DNA from: Acinetobacter sp. NIPH 2699
Lineage (GTDB): Bacteria > Pseudomonadota > Gammaproteobacteria > Pseudomonadales > Moraxellaceae
DNA: 64,000 nt
Assembly (NCBI RefSeq): GCF_022549355.1
Contig: NZ_JAKZGL010000006.1
Span: 124,001 to 188,000, forward strand
Reading direction: 5' to 3'
Position numbers and translations under genes: made by a program. The notes beneath the pieces were generated by a model. The model ran no database searches, was not told the origin of the DNA, and saw only the letters and a list, made by a program, of their open reading frames with translations. Below are positions 43,898 to 54,104 of the stretch, piece after piece; position 1 is the stretch's first letter, and every line of letters begins with the position of its first letter.

Positions 43898-46303
43898 ATG
43901 AATCAATCTGCTTCAAAATCTGGGCTTAGAACACTGACGGTAATTATCATTGCCCTCATTGCATTGTTCGTGCTTATTGGTGGTATCTGGCTCGCAGCAA
44001 TCGGTGGGTCTTTTTATTATGTCGTTGCTGGTGTGCTGTTACTGATCGTGGCGCTACAGCTTTATAAGCGAGCATCAGGACCATTATGGGTCTATGCAAT
44101 ATTGATGTTAGGGAGTGTGATTTGGGGTGTTTGGGAAGTTGGTACGGACTTCTGGGCACTGGCACCGCGTCTTGATGTTCTAGGTATCTTGGGCTTGTGG
44201 TTGCTTGTCCCAGCCGTAACGCGTGGTATTGATAATCTCACATCAAGTAAAGTGGCATTATCATCGACTCTTGCAATTGCAATCGTGGTGATGGTCTATT
44301 CAATTTTCAATGATCCACAAGAAATCAATGGTGTGATTGAAACACCTCAACCTGAACAAGCAAAAGCACTTGAAGGGATTGCGCCTGAAGATTGGCCCGC
44401 TTATGGTCGTAGCCAAGGCGGCGAGCGTTATTCTCCATTGACACAGATTAATAACCAAAATGTCAAAGATTTGAAAGTGGCGTGGACTTTCCGTACAGGT
44501 GATTTTAGAACTGAAAATGATTCAGGTGAAACCACCAATCAGGTTACACCTATCAAAATTGGTAATAACTTGTTTATGTGTACACCACATCAGCATTTAA
44601 TTGCCATTGATCCTGCGACTGGTGAGGAAAAATGGCGTTTTGATCCAAAACTCAAAACCGATAAGACTTTCCAACATTTAACCTGTCGTGGTGTGATGTA
44701 TTACGATGCGGATAATACGACTAAGTTTGCAACCAGCTTACAGGCTAAAAAATCAACTTCAACTGAATGCCCACGTAAAGTCTTTGTACCTGTCAATGAT
44801 GGACGCTTAGTTGCAGTCAATGCGGATACTGGCAAGGCATGTTCTGACTTCGGTGACAATGGTGAAGTTGATTTACAAGCATTTATGCCTTTTGCTTATC
44901 CAGGTGGATATAACCCAACTTCACCGGGTGTGGTATCAGGTACTACTGTTGTGATTGCCGGTTCAGTGACAGATAACCATTCGAATAAAGAGCCGTCTGG
45001 CGTCATTCGTGGTTATGATGTAAATACGGGTAAGTTGCTATGGGCATTTGATACAGGTGCCGAAAATCCAAATGCTTTGCCGGGTGAGGGTGGAACTTTT
45101 GTTCATAACTCTCCGAATGCATGGGCACCGCTTGCCTATGATGCAAAACTAGATATCGTTTATGTGCCGACAGGTGTGGGCACACCCGATATTTGGGGCG
45201 GAGATCGTACTGAGTTGAAAGAGCGTTATGCCAACTCAATGCTGGCGATTAATGCAACCACAGGTAAATTGGTCTGGCATTTCCAAACCACACATCATGA
45301 TTTGTGGGATATGGATGTACCATCACAACCTTCGTTAGCTGATATTCAAGATCAATCAGGTCAAACTGTTCCCGCGATTTATGTTTTAACGAAAACAGGG
45401 AATGCCTTTGTTTTAGATCGTCGCACTGGTGAAGCGATTGTTCCGATTAATGAGAAACCAGTACCTCAAACCGTCAAATGGGGGCCACAAACCAAAGGTG
45501 AGTTCTATTCACCAACTCAGCCGTTTTCTGACTTTAATCTAGCGCCTAAAGATAAATTAACCGATAAAGACATGTGGGGTGCCACCATGTTTGATCAGTT
45601 AATGTGTCGTGTGAAATTTAAACGTCTGAACTACGATGGTATTTATACTCCACCTTCTGAAAATGGTACTTTGGTTTTCCCTGGGAACTTGGGGGTATTT
45701 GAGTGGGGTGGGATGTCAGTCAATGCTGACCGTCAAGTTGCTGTGATGAATCCAATTGGCTTGCCTTTTGTGAGTCGTCTCATTCCAGCAGATCCAAATC
45801 GTCAAGCGGTAGCACGTGGCGCTGGTACAGAACAAGGCATGCAGCCAATGTATGGCACACCATATGGGGTTGATATTAGCCCATTCTTGTCGCCATTTGG
45901 CTTGCCATGTAAACAACCTGGTTGGGGCTTTGTTGCTGGCGTAGATTTAAAAACTCATGATGTGGTTTGGAAGAAACGTATCGGTACGATTCGTGACAGC
46001 TTGCCACAATTGTTCCAATTACCACCTGTGAAAATTGGTGTACCGGGTTTAGGTGGTCCAATTTCAACTGCTGGTAATGTCATGTTCGTGGCTGCAACAC
46101 AAGATAATTACATTCGTGCATTTAATGTCAGCAATGGTGATAAGTTATGGGAAGCACGTTTACCTGCGGGTGGACAGGCAACACCAATGACTTATGAAAT
46201 AAATGGCAAACAATACGTGGTGATTATGGCGGGTGGACATGGTTCATTTGGTACCAAAATGGGTGATTATCTCGTTGCGTACGCTTTACCAGATAAAAAA
46301 TAA
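43898..46303 (+). CDS. gcd: membrane-bound PQQ-dependent glucose dehydrogenase
   Basis: An 801-residue quinoprotein that oxidises glucose and other aldoses to lactones in the periplasm and passes electrons to ubiquinone. Five membrane segments occupy residues 15-150. The PQQ propeller follows ('DWPAYGRSQGGERYSPL', 'WAPLAYDAKLDIVYVPTGVG', 'HHDLWDMDVPSQPSL', 'AGGHGSFGTKMGDYLVAYAL'). Sequence and length agree with Acinetobacter GdhA. ATG 43898 (AAGGTGATCGT before it) is chosen over an in-frame ATG 15 bases upstream. No PQQ synthesis genes are in the window. Confidence 0.96.
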   Translation: MNQSASKSGLRTLTVIIIALIALFVLIGGIWLAAIGGSFYYVVAGVLLLIVALQLYKRASGPLWVYAILMLGSVIWGVWEVGTDFWALAPRLDVLGILGLWLLVPAVTRGIDNLTSSKVALSSTLAIAIVVMVYSIFNDPQEINGVIETPQPEQAKALEGIAPEDWPAYGRSQGGERYSPLTQINNQNVKDLKVAWTFRTGDFRTENDSGETTNQVTPIKIGNNLFMCTPHQHLIAIDPATGEEKWRFDPKLKTDKTFQHLTCRGVMYYDADNTTKFATSLQAKKSTSTECPRKVFVPVNDGRLVAVNADTGKACSDFGDNGEVDLQAFMPFAYPGGYNPTSPGVVSGTTVVIAGSVTDNHSNKEPSGVIRGYDVNTGKLLWAFDTGAENPNALPGEGGTFVHNSPNAWAPLAYDAKLDIVYVPTGVGTPDIWGGDRTELKERYANSMLAINATTGKLVWHFQTTHHDLWDMDVPSQPSLADIQDQSGQTVPAIYVLTKTGNAFVLDRRTGEAIVPINEKPVPQTVKWGPQTKGEFYSPTQPFSDFNLAPKDKLTDKDMWGATMFDQLMCRVKFKRLNYDGIYTPPSENGTLVFPGNLGVFEWGGMSVNADRQVAVMNPIGLPFVSRLIPADPNRQAVARGAGTEQGMQPMYGTPYGVDISPFLSPFGLPCKQPGWGFVAGVDLKTHDVVWKKRIGTIRDSLPQLFQLPPVKIGVPGLGGPISTAGNVMFVAATQDNYIRAFNVSNGDKLWEARLPAGGQATPMTYEINGKQYVVIMAGGHGSFGTKMGDYLVAYALPDKK

Positions 46304-46325
46304 TTTCTTTTAGACGTGATGTGAG

Positions 46326-46352
46326 AAAGCCCAGATTCATCTGGGCTTTTTT
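46326..46352 (+). terminator. gcd terminator
   Basis: AAAGCCCAGA and TCTGGGCTTT with a 4-base loop and a T run, 22 bases after gcd. Confidence 0.88.
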
Positions 46353-46472
46353 GTGGGTCGTCATATAGGCTTATCAATAAAATAGTTATTAAATATGCAA
46401 AAAAAGCATTTTGTTGATGAGTGAAAGCTGGTTATGCTAGTCGCCTTTATAATGAATGACTAGCCATACGCC

Positions 46473-48116
46473 ATGTATTTATATACGGATTTCGATCAAC
46501 AACTGATTAACCAACGTGTTGCTCAGTTTCGCGATCAAACAGAACGCTATTTAGCAGGAAAACTGACCGAAGACGAATATCGTCCATTACGTTTGCAAAA
46601 TGGATTATACGTGCAACGTTATGCGCCGATGCTGCGTATCGCCGTGCCGTATGGCTTAATGAATACTAAACAACTCAGAAAAATTGCAGAAATTGCAACA
46701 GAATATGATCGTGGCTATGCTCACGTATCAACACGTCAAAATATCCAGTTGAACTGGCCTGCATTAGAAAATGTACCTGATATTCTGGCGGAACTTGCCA
46801 CTGTTCAAATGCATGCCGTGCAAACATCGGGTAACTGTATCCGTAATACCACAACTGACCAATTTGCCGGTGTGGTTGCTGGTGAGGTTGCAGATCCACG
46901 TCCAACATGTGAGTTGATTCGTCAGTGGAGCACCTTCCACCCAGAATTTGCTTTCTTACCGCGTAAATTTAAGATCGCTGTTTCTGCTTTAGAAGAAAAA
47001 GATCGCGCTGCAACTGCATTCCACGATATTGGTATTTATATTGTGCGTAATGAAGCGGGCGAAATGGGTTATAAAGTCATGGTGGGTGGTGGTTTAGGCC
47101 GTACGCCGATTATTGGGAATGTGATTCGTGAGTTTTTACCACGTGAAGATTTGATTGCTTATTTAGAGGCAACCTTACGTGTGTACAATTTACATGGTCG
47201 TCGTGATAACAAGTACAAAGCGCGTATCAAAATCTTGGTTAAAGCATTAACGCCTGAAGTGTTTGCACAAAAAGTTGAAGCTGAATTTGAACACACTCGT
47301 GAAGCATTAAAGATTCAACCTGAAATCTTGAAAAAACTAGATCAAGAATTCACGCCATTTGATTATCAAGATTTAGAAGACCAAGATTTCACTGCATTGT
47401 TTGCTGAATATCCAAAATTCAAACAATGGTTTAACGTCAATACCAACGCCCACAAAGTTAAAGGTTATCGTATTGCGACGATTTCTTTGAAACGTGCAGG
47501 TATCGCACCGGGTGATGTGACTTCTGAAGAAATGAACTTAATCGCAGATTTAGCGGATAAGTACACTTTTGGTGAGTTCCGTACCACACACGAACAGAAT
47601 ATTTCACTGGTCGATGTTCCACAAAAAGATTTATTCGAATTGTGGCAAACACTTGAGCAGAACGATATGGCACGTGCACATATTGGCTTTATCACTGACA
47701 TCATTTGCTGTCCGGGTGGTGATTTCTGTTCATTGGCAAATGCCAAATCGATTCCAATTTCAGAAGCGATCACACGTCGTTTTGAAGACTTAGATACCAT
47801 CTATAACTTAGGTGAGTTAGATCTCAATATTTCTGGCTGTATGAATGCTTGTGGTCATCACCATGTCGGTAATATTGGAATCCTCGGTGTCGATAAAAAA
47901 GGTGCAGAATTCTATCAAATCACTTTAGGTGGTCATGCGGATCATGATGCATCGATTGGTGATATTTTAGGACCATCATTTGCTGCTGACGTTGTACCTG
48001 ATGTCATTGAAGAGATTTTAAATACTTATCTTGATCTACGTACAGAGGGTGAGCGTTTTATCGATACCTATCGCCGTGTGGGTATTCAACCATTTAAGGA
48101 GCGTGCTTATGCTTAA
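46473..48116 (+). CDS. cysI: nitrite/sulfite reductase hemoprotein (CysI type)
   Basis: A 547-residue siroheme enzyme. The [4Fe-4S]-siroheme cysteines lie in 'IICCPGGDFCSLANAKS' and 'SGCMNACGHHHVGNIGI'. Two pseudo-repeats, each with a ferredoxin-reductase-like domain, are typical. Its genomic partner DUF934, as found with ferredoxin-type sulfite reductases of Pseudomonas and Acinetobacter, indicates sulfite reduction to sulfide for cysteine synthesis rather than nitrite use. The stop overlaps the next start by 8 bases. Confidence 0.92.
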   Translation: MYLYTDFDQQLINQRVAQFRDQTERYLAGKLTEDEYRPLRLQNGLYVQRYAPMLRIAVPYGLMNTKQLRKIAEIATEYDRGYAHVSTRQNIQLNWPALENVPDILAELATVQMHAVQTSGNCIRNTTTDQFAGVVAGEVADPRPTCELIRQWSTFHPEFAFLPRKFKIAVSALEEKDRAATAFHDIGIYIVRNEAGEMGYKVMVGGGLGRTPIIGNVIREFLPREDLIAYLEATLRVYNLHGRRDNKYKARIKILVKALTPEVFAQKVEAEFEHTREALKIQPEILKKLDQEFTPFDYQDLEDQDFTALFAEYPKFKQWFNVNTNAHKVKGYRIATISLKRAGIAPGDVTSEEMNLIADLADKYTFGEFRTTHEQNISLVDVPQKDLFELWQTLEQNDMARAHIGFITDIICCPGGDFCSLANAKSIPISEAITRRFEDLDTIYNLGELDLNISGCMNACGHHHVGNIGILGVDKKGAEFYQITLGGHADHDASIGDILGPSFAADVVPDVIEEILNTYLDLRTEGERFIDTYRRVGIQPFKERAYA

Positions 48117-48594
48117 TACAACGCTACAAGTGCTTTCTAAAGATGGCACGATTGCCGACAATACTTATCAAGTGATTGCTGAAGATGGTGTGATTCCACA
48201 AGGTGATGTGGTTGTGACGACTGAACAGTTGGATCAATTGGCAAATGTACAAGCTAAGAAAGCCCTTTACCTTACCGTAAATGACTCACCTGAAACGCAT
48301 CAATTTCCATTGAATGAGTTTGATGCAATTTTCATTGAGTTCGCAGGTTTTAACGATGGGCGTGGTTATTCATTTGCTGCATTATTACGTCGTCAAGGCT
48401 ACCAAGGCGAATTACGTGCAGTGGGTGATATCTTCAAAGATGTTTTAAACTATTTAAAACGCTCTGGATTTGACACTTTTGTGGTGAAAGAAGGTAAAGA
48501 TATTCATGAAGCAGCCGCTGGGCTTCAAGATTTTACCCACCCTTATCAGGCTTCGACGGCTGTACCAAAAGCGCACTACCAAACTGGCGCATAA
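48109..48594 (+). CDS. DUF934-family sulfite reductase partner
   Basis: A 161-residue protein of the DUF934 family (PF06073, often named CysH-associated). 'LNEFDAIFIEFAGFNDGRGY' and 'SFAALLRRQGYQGELRAVGD' are the family core. It is nearly always beside cysI and is thought to act in assimilatory sulfate reduction, mechanism unknown. ATG 48109 with AAGGAG seven bases upstream, inside the end of cysI, fixes the start. Confidence 0.92.
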   Translation: MLNTTLQVLSKDGTIADNTYQVIAEDGVIPQGDVVVTTEQLDQLANVQAKKALYLTVNDSPETHQFPLNEFDAIFIEFAGFNDGRGYSFAALLRRQGYQGELRAVGDIFKDVLNYLKRSGFDTFVVKEGKDIHEAAAGLQDFTHPYQASTAVPKAHYQTGA

Positions 48595-48607
48595 GTATTT
48601 TGAAATG

Positions 48608-48638
48608 AAAAAAGCTGAACTAGGGTTCAGCTTTTTTT
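48608..48638 (+). terminator. cysI-DUF934 terminator
   Basis: AAAAAAGCTGAAC and GTTCAGCTTTTTTT with a short loop and a T run, 14 bases after the gene. Confidence 0.88.
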
Positions 48639-48680
48639 ATGTATCAATATTTTGATGGGATCATTATCGGGATTGTTGAG

Positions 48681-49127
48681 TTATTCAGCATCAAGTTGAC
48701 AATTCACCATCCATTTCACGCCAAATTGATCGGTAAAAGCACCATAGAGTGCTCCCCAAAAGGTCTTTTCGAGTGGCATTTCAATTTGACCATTGACAGA
48801 AAGGGCATCAAATAAACGTTGAGCCTCATCAATTTCATCAGGGTCTAAGTTGATTGAAATATAATGGTTATTTCCTTGTGTGAATACACTGTTTGGGGCA
48901 CAAAATTGATCATTGACATCTGATGCCATAAGTACAGTAAAGTCATTGATCGGCAAAGAGACATGGAGAATCAAATTCTGTTCCTCCTCGGTCAATGTCA
49001 CACCTTCTTCTGGTGGTAAGTCACCATAACGGCTGATCATTGCAAACTCACCACCAAAAACTGATTTGTAAAAGTTAAATGCTTGTTCGGTTTGTCCTTT
49101 AAAATTTAAATAATGATTCAGTTGCAT
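48681..49127 (-). CDS. VOC-superfamily PhnB-like protein
   Basis: A 148-residue protein of the glyoxalase/PhnB-like (DUF3335-free) VOC type. 'YLNFKGQTEQAFNFYKSVFG' at the N-terminus and 'FWGALYGAFTDQFGVKWMVN' at the C-terminus are the family ends. It may bind a metal and a small substrate, but activity in this subgroup is not established. ATG 49127 has GGAG eight bases upstream. Confidence 0.88.
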   Translation of the reverse strand: MQLNHYLNFKGQTEQAFNFYKSVFGGEFAMISRYGDLPPEEGVTLTEEEQNLILHVSLPINDFTVLMASDVNDQFCAPNSVFTQGNNHYISINLDPDEIDEAQRLFDALSVNGQIEMPLEKTFWGALYGAFTDQFGVKWMVNCQLDAE

Positions 49128-49216
49128 AGGATAACTCCATTGTTGTTTTTTTATACAATGCATAACATAGCGGGAATTTAACGATTGGTTGATTATTATT
49201 TTGTAATGCTGAAAAT

Positions 49217-49248
49217 AAAAGATCCTGCATGATGAGGCAGGATCTTTT
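49217..49248 (-). terminator. thiolase terminator
   Basis: AAAAGATCCTGC and GCAGGATCTTTT form a 12-base stem with an 8-base loop, 17 bases after the stop of the thiolase gene. Confidence 0.85.
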
Positions 49249-49265
49249 ATTGGAGTGTTTAGCGT

Positions 49266-50441
49266 TTAGATCAATTCGATCGCAACCGCTGTTGCTTCAC
49301 CGCCACCGATACAGAGAGCCGCAACACCTTTTTTACCGCCAGTACGTTTAAGCGCATGGATCAGTGTCAGGATGATACGTGAACCTGTAGAACCTACAGG
49401 GTGACCGAGTGCACATGCACCACCATTGATATTTACTTTTTCAGCATCGAGTTTGAAATCATCGATCGGGCACATTGTGACCATAGCAAAAGCTTCATTG
49501 ATTTCCCAAAGATCGACGTCTTGCGCATTCCAGCCTGCTTTTTTCAATACTTTTTCGATTGCTCCAACTGGTGCAATAGTAAATTCAGATGGATGTTGCG
49601 AGTTTGACGCGGTCGCCACGATTTTTGCTAATGGCTGTAAGCCACGCTGAGCAGCAACATCACTTGAAGTTAATACAAGGGCAGAAGCACCATCAGAAAT
49701 TGAGCTGGCATTGGCTGCGGTAATGGTACCGTCTTTCGCAAAAGCAGGTTTTAATGATGGAATCTTATCAATTTTTGCATTTAATGGTTGTTCATCTTGA
49801 TCGACAACAACATCGCCTTTACGTGTTGAAAGTGTTACAGCAACGATTTCATCTTTGAAATAGCCTTCAGTAATGGCTTTTTGTGCACGTTTTAAAGAAC
49901 GGATGGCAAAGTCATCCATTTGCTCACGTGTGTAGCTGCGTTTATTTGCCATATCTTGGGCAAATGAACCCATTAAACGACCAGTTTCAGCATCTTCTAA
50001 ACCATCAAGGAACATATGGTCTTTAATTTCGCCATGCCCCATGCGATAACCCGCACGTGCTTTTGGTAAAACATAAGGGGCATTGGTCATCGACTCCATA
50101 CCACCCGCAACGACGATTTCTGCACTGCCTGCTTTAATCATGTCGGCTGCCTGCATCACAGCTTTCATACCAGAACCACATAGTTTATTAATGGTCACTG
50201 CACCTGTAGAGTCTGGTAGACCTGCTTTACGCATTGCTTGGCGAGCTGGACCTTGTTTTAAGCCTGCTGGTAAAACGCAGCCCATGATCACTTCTTCTAC
50301 ATCAGTCGGTTGTAGACCTGAACGAGCAATTGCTTCTTTGATTGTGATTGCGCCTAATTCAGGTGCAGTTGCGCTTGATAATGCACCTTGGAAGCCGCCC
50401 ATTGCTGTACGAGCGCCGTTGACAATTACGATGTCAGTCAT
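49266..50441 (-). CDS. acetyl-CoA C-acetyltransferase (thiolase II)
   Basis: A 391-residue thiolase closest to biosynthetic or AtoB-like acetyl-CoA acetyltransferases. The acyl-accepting Cys is in 'NKLCGSGMKAVMQAADM', the GHP motif in 'NGGACALGHPVGSTGSR' and the second Cys in 'ALCIGGGEATAVAIEL'. It condenses two acetyl-CoA or cleaves acetoacetyl-CoA. It is monocistronic here, with no PHB or ketone genes next to it. Confidence 0.93.
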   Translation of the reverse strand: MTDIVIVNGARTAMGGFQGALSSATAPELGAITIKEAIARSGLQPTDVEEVIMGCVLPAGLKQGPARQAMRKAGLPDSTGAVTINKLCGSGMKAVMQAADMIKAGSAEIVVAGGMESMTNAPYVLPKARAGYRMGHGEIKDHMFLDGLEDAETGRLMGSFAQDMANKRSYTREQMDDFAIRSLKRAQKAITEGYFKDEIVAVTLSTRKGDVVVDQDEQPLNAKIDKIPSLKPAFAKDGTITAANASSISDGASALVLTSSDVAAQRGLQPLAKIVATASNSQHPSEFTIAPVGAIEKVLKKAGWNAQDVDLWEINEAFAMVTMCPIDDFKLDAEKVNINGGACALGHPVGSTGSRIILTLIHALKRTGGKKGVAALCIGGGEATAVAIELI

Positions 50442-50570
50442 TATGTGTCTCCAGACTTATAGTTTGTAGCGAATAATTAGTTTGCAGAGAATGTTCAAAA
50501 CCTATGCAGTATAGTAAAAAAAAGCAATGAAGAAAGTGTTTTACATCGCTTAAGCTAGACTGAGCAGTTC

Positions 50571-51083
50571 TTAGCAAGTCGCTAAAGGTTCAGGGCTAAT
50601 GTGCCCCATGGAGCTTAATTTTATTCGCGTATGATATTTGGATGAATTGGCACAATAAAAGAAACTGCCATTTGAACCTCTGGGCAGCCCACTATCACCA
50701 CGGAAAGTAATTGAATTGATTCTGAGTGTCCCTCTCCAGTCTAAGCTCCCATGTTTATAGTTTAGTGCGGTGGCATAGAGAAGGGTTTCGGTGGGATCAC
50801 GTTGTCGATTGTTATTTGTATCAATGAAGCTTATAAATCCTTTATTCCAGTCCCTATCACAAGTCAATAAATCCTTACTTGCGCACAAAGTCACATTTTT
50901 TTGATAAGTTTGTGCATCCGATTTGGATTTTTGTATGTGAGTTGTAAGTGTTCTTTTGAGCTGATTGACTTCATTTGAAATCAATATGTCGTTTAAATAG
51001 GGTAGACTGAGGCATACTAGAATTGCCAAAATAGCGGTACAAGTGATTAATTCACTGATTGTGAATCCTAGAATTTTAAACAT
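50571..51083 (-). CDS. GspH/FimT-type minor pseudopilin
   Basis: A 170-residue protein with a type IV prepilin leader (MFKILG cleaved before FTISE, Glu5 present) and hydrophobic helix 'LITCTAILAILVCLSLPYL'. The C-terminal part has the FimT/GspH pattern ('ITFRGDSGLPRGSNGSFFYC'), with four cysteines probably paired. It should be a minor pilin processed by PilD. It stands alone, with no other pilus genes nearby. Confidence 0.85.
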   Translation of the reverse strand: MFKILGFTISELITCTAILAILVCLSLPYLNDILISNEVNQLKRTLTTHIQKSKSDAQTYQKNVTLCASKDLLTCDRDWNKGFISFIDTNNNRQRDPTETLLYATALNYKHGSLDWRGTLRINSITFRGDSGLPRGSNGSFFYCANSSKYHTRIKLSSMGHISPEPLATC

Positions 51084-51329
51084 TTTTTACCCTATATCAT
51101 GTTTCTTTAATTTTTTTATTAACAAAGTGTTAAGTAAGAATTGTATTTATTAAGTTAAGTTTAGTATTTACACAAACTAATGATTACTTCGCACAGCAAA
51201 GGCTGCTAAAATCGAAGAGAGTGAACAATAAGCTATTTAGACTGAAACTTTGAATTAAAAATTACTGAACTACAACGGAAATTGTAAGGAAATTTGTCAA
51301 TAATTTACGAGGTTAAGGTTATCAAGCAC

Positions 51330-51358
51330 TTGGAAAATTCATCAAGTGTTTGTATGAT
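51330..51358 (+). promoter_or_regulatory. ompA-1 promoter
   Basis: TTGGAA (51330-51335), 17 bases, TATGAT (51353-51358). The same boxes with the same spacing occur before ompA-2, so the pair is conserved. It leaves an untranslated leader of about 110 bases. The rest of the 390-base gap (51084-51473) shows nothing else. Confidence 0.75.
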
Positions 51359-51473
51359 TCAAAGTGAAGTGAATAGCTTAAAAAAAATACTGTAGAACAT
51401 ACCTTGTTCTCAGGGGCCAAAAATCATAGGCTGAGCTTGAACAACAAACAATTGTTATCTCTGGAGGATATCC

Positions 51474-52523
51474 ATGAAATTGAGTCGTATCGCACTTGCT
51501 ATGCTTGTTGCTGCTCCCTTAGCTGCTGCTAATGCGGGCGTAACAATTACTCCATTATTGCTTGGTTACACATTCCAAGACACTAAACACAACAATGGTG
51601 GTGATCATTTAACTACTAGCGGTGAATTACAAGACGATTTATTCGTTGGTGCTGCTATTGGTGTGGAATTAACACCTTGGTTAGGTTTTGAAGTTGAATA
51701 TAACCAAGTTAAGGGCGACGTTGATAGCGCTGCTGCTAACGCTGAATATAAGCAACAACAAATCAATGGTAACTTCTACGTTACTTCTGATTTGATCACT
51801 AAAAACTATGACAGCAAAATTAAACCTTACGTTTTATTAGGTGCTGGTCACTATAAATATTCGTTCACCGATGCAACTGACACTCAGTTAGGTCGTACTG
51901 GTCGTGGTTTGAAAGAAGAAGGTACTTTGGGTAATGCTGGTATCGGTGCTTTCTGGCGCTTGAACGATGCTTTATCTCTTCGTACAGAAGCTCGTGGTAC
52001 TTATAATATCGATGAAGACTTCTGGAACTATACAGCGCTTGCTGGCTTAAACGTGGTTCTTGGTGGTCACTTGAAGCCTGCTGCACCAGTGGTAGAAGTT
52101 GCTCCAGTTGAACCAACTCCAGTTGCTCCACAACCACAAGAGTTGACCGAAGATCTTAACATGGAACTTCGTGTATTCTTTGATACAAACAAATCAGACA
52201 TCAAGCCACAATACAAGTCTGAAATTGCGAAAGTAGCAGAGAAATTAGCTGAGTACCCGAACGCGACTGCTCGTATTGAAGGTCACACAGATAACACAGG
52301 TCCACGTGCATTAAACGAACGTTTATCTTTAGCTCGTGCTAACTCTGTTAAATCATCACTTGTAAATGAATACAATGTTGATGCATCTCGTTTGTCTACT
52401 CAAGGTTTCGCTTGGGATCAACCGATTGCTGACAACAAAACTAAAGAAGGTCGTGCTATGAACCGTCGCGTATTCGCTGCGATTTCTGGTAGCCGTACTG
52501 TTCTTGTACAACCAGGTCAATAA
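51474..52523 (+). CDS. OmpA-family outer membrane protein, paralogue 1
   Basis: A 349-residue protein of the Omp38/OmpA type. Signal peptide to ANA (residue 21), an eight-strand beta-barrel to about residue 190, a Pro/Val-rich hinge ([18 protein letters not shown]), then an OmpA C-terminal domain (about 225-345) with '[16 protein letters not shown]' and '[18 protein letters not shown]', which carry the peptidoglycan-binding Asp and Arg. It anchors the outer membrane to the wall and acts as a slow porin. The ribosome-binding site is GGAGG. Confidence 0.95.
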   Translation: MKLSRIALAMLVAAPLAAANAGVTITPLLLGYTFQDTKHNNGGDHLTTSGELQDDLFVGAAIGVELTPWLGFEVEYNQVKGDVDSAAANAEYKQQQINGNFYVTSDLITKNYDSKIKPYVLLGAGHYKYSFTDATDTQLGRTGRGLKEEGTLGNAGIGAFWRLNDALSLRTEARGTYNIDEDFWNYTALAGLNVVLGGHLKPAAPVVEVAPVEPTPVAPQPQELTEDLNMELRVFFDTNKSDIKPQYKSEIAKVAEKLAEYPNATARIEGHTDNTGPRALNERLSLARANSVKSSLVNEYNVDASRLSTQGFAWDQPIADNKTKEGRAMNRRVFAAISGSRTVLVQPGQ

Positions 52524-52543
52524 TTTCAAGTCATTGGAATTAG

Positions 52544-52576
52544 AAAAAGAGCGACTCAATGAGTCGCTCTTTTTTT
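52544..52576 (+). terminator. ompA-1 terminator
   Basis: AAAAAGAGCGACTC and GAGTCGCTCTTTTTTT form a strong stem with a T run, 20 bases after the stop. Confidence 0.88.
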
Positions 52577-52826
52577 ATGGATATAAACGTTTTTGTGGCA
52601 TTGATGTAAAAGTAAACATAATAACTAACAAACGAGAATAATCTTGTCTTAACGCTGGATACATGGTGAGAACTATTTAGTTTTATTAAAAAAATCATGA
52701 TATTTTGTTAAGGTTTTGATTAAAAAGTGATAATCTCTCACAGCTTTATTGGATGTTGTTAGATTAGCGTTTTCTAGATTTTTGGAAGAGAAATAAGTCG
52801 TTTTTCAGTGGCTGCTGGCTAAATAC

Positions 52827-52855
52827 TTGGAAAATTGATTCGGTATTTGTATGAT
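52827..52855 (+). promoter_or_regulatory. ompA-2 promoter
   Basis: TTGGAA (52827-52832), 17 bases, TATGAT (52850-52855), identical boxes to ompA-1. The gap 52524-52961 (438 bases) otherwise holds only the ompA-1 terminator and AT-rich DNA. Confidence 0.75.
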
Positions 52856-52961
52856 TCAACATAATGTGAATGGTTGAAAAAGATACAACAAGATTATTTC
52901 TCAGTATTCAAAAGCGATTAGGTTTAGAAAACAAACAAATTTTTGTTTTTGGAGGATATCC

Positions 52962-53984
52962 ATGAAATTGAGTCGTATTGCACTTGCTATGCTTGTTGCT
53001 GCTCCTTTAGCTGCTGCGAATGCAGGCGTAACCATAACCCCATTATTACTTGGTTATACAATGTTTGATACTGAACATAATAACCGTGGTGATAAAGGAC
53101 AATTAACGCCAAGTCCAGAACTTGAAGATGATTTATTCGTTGGTGCTGCAATCGGTGTGGAAATAACACCTTGGTTAGGTGCTGAAGTTGAATACAGCCA
53201 AATTAAAGGCGATACCAGTACCAATAATGACTATAAAGGTCGTAATATCGCTGGTAACTTCTATGTTACTTCTGATTTGATCACTAAAAATTATGATAGC
53301 AAAATCAAGCCATATGTATTGGCTGGTGCTGGTCATTACAAATATGAAGGTGATGACATTTATGGTGGTAAGCAAGAAGGTACACTAGCAAATGCTGGTG
53401 GTGGTGTATTCTGGCGCTTGAACGATGCTTTATCTCTCCGTACAGAAGCTCGTGGTACTTATCATTTTGATGAAAAGTTCTGGAACTACACAGCGCTTGC
53501 TGGTTTGAATGTGGTTCTTGGTGGTCACTTGAAGCCTGCTGCACCAGTGGTAGAAGTTGTTGCTCCAGTTGAACCAACTCCAGTTGCTCCACAACCACAA
53601 GAGTTGGTCGAAGATCTTAACATGGAACTTCGTGTATTCTTTGATACAAACAAATCAGACATCAAGCCACAATACAAGTCTGAAATTGCGAAAGTAGCAG
53701 AGAAATTAGCTGAGTACCCGAATGCGACTGCTCGTATTGAAGGTCACACAGATAACACAGGTCCACGTGCATTAAACGAACGTTTATCATTGGCTCGTGC
53801 TAACTCTGTTAAATCATCACTTGTAAATGAATACAACGTTGATGCATCTCGTTTGTCTACTCAAGGTTTCGCTTGGGATCAACCGATTGCTGACAACAAA
53901 ACTAAAGAAGGTCGTGCTATGAACCGTCGCGTATTCGCCGCGATTTCTGGTAGCCGTACTGTTTTAGTTCAACCAGGTCAATAA
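52962..53984 (+). CDS. OmpA-family outer membrane protein, paralogue 2
   Basis: A 340-residue tandem copy of the previous gene. The signal peptide and the C-terminal domain from '[17 protein letters not shown]' to the end are almost identical in DNA as well as protein, while the barrel's surface loops differ (for example '[18 protein letters not shown]' against '[19 protein letters not shown]'). That is the pattern expected of selection on exposed loops with gene conversion of the rest. The hinge has one extra Val. It has its own promoter and terminator. Confidence 0.95.
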   Translation: MKLSRIALAMLVAAPLAAANAGVTITPLLLGYTMFDTEHNNRGDKGQLTPSPELEDDLFVGAAIGVEITPWLGAEVEYSQIKGDTSTNNDYKGRNIAGNFYVTSDLITKNYDSKIKPYVLAGAGHYKYEGDDIYGGKQEGTLANAGGGVFWRLNDALSLRTEARGTYHFDEKFWNYTALAGLNVVLGGHLKPAAPVVEVVAPVEPTPVAPQPQELVEDLNMELRVFFDTNKSDIKPQYKSEIAKVAEKLAEYPNATARIEGHTDNTGPRALNERLSLARANSVKSSLVNEYNVDASRLSTQGFAWDQPIADNKTKEGRAMNRRVFAAISGSRTVLVQPGQ

Positions 53985-54004
53985 TTTCAAGTCATTGAAA
54001 TTAT

Positions 54005-54034
54005 AAAAAAGCGACTCATTTGAGTCGCTTTTTT
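54005..54034 (+). terminator. ompA-2 terminator
   Basis: AAAAAAGCGACTCA and TGAGTCGCTTTTTT with a 2-base loop and T run, matching the ompA-1 terminator. Confidence 0.87.
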
Positions 54035-54104
54035 TTATTATCAATACGCTGTAAATATTCATTTTATTTCTCCTCAGTTTTAGTCATTTGATCAAAGAAT
54101 GTGT

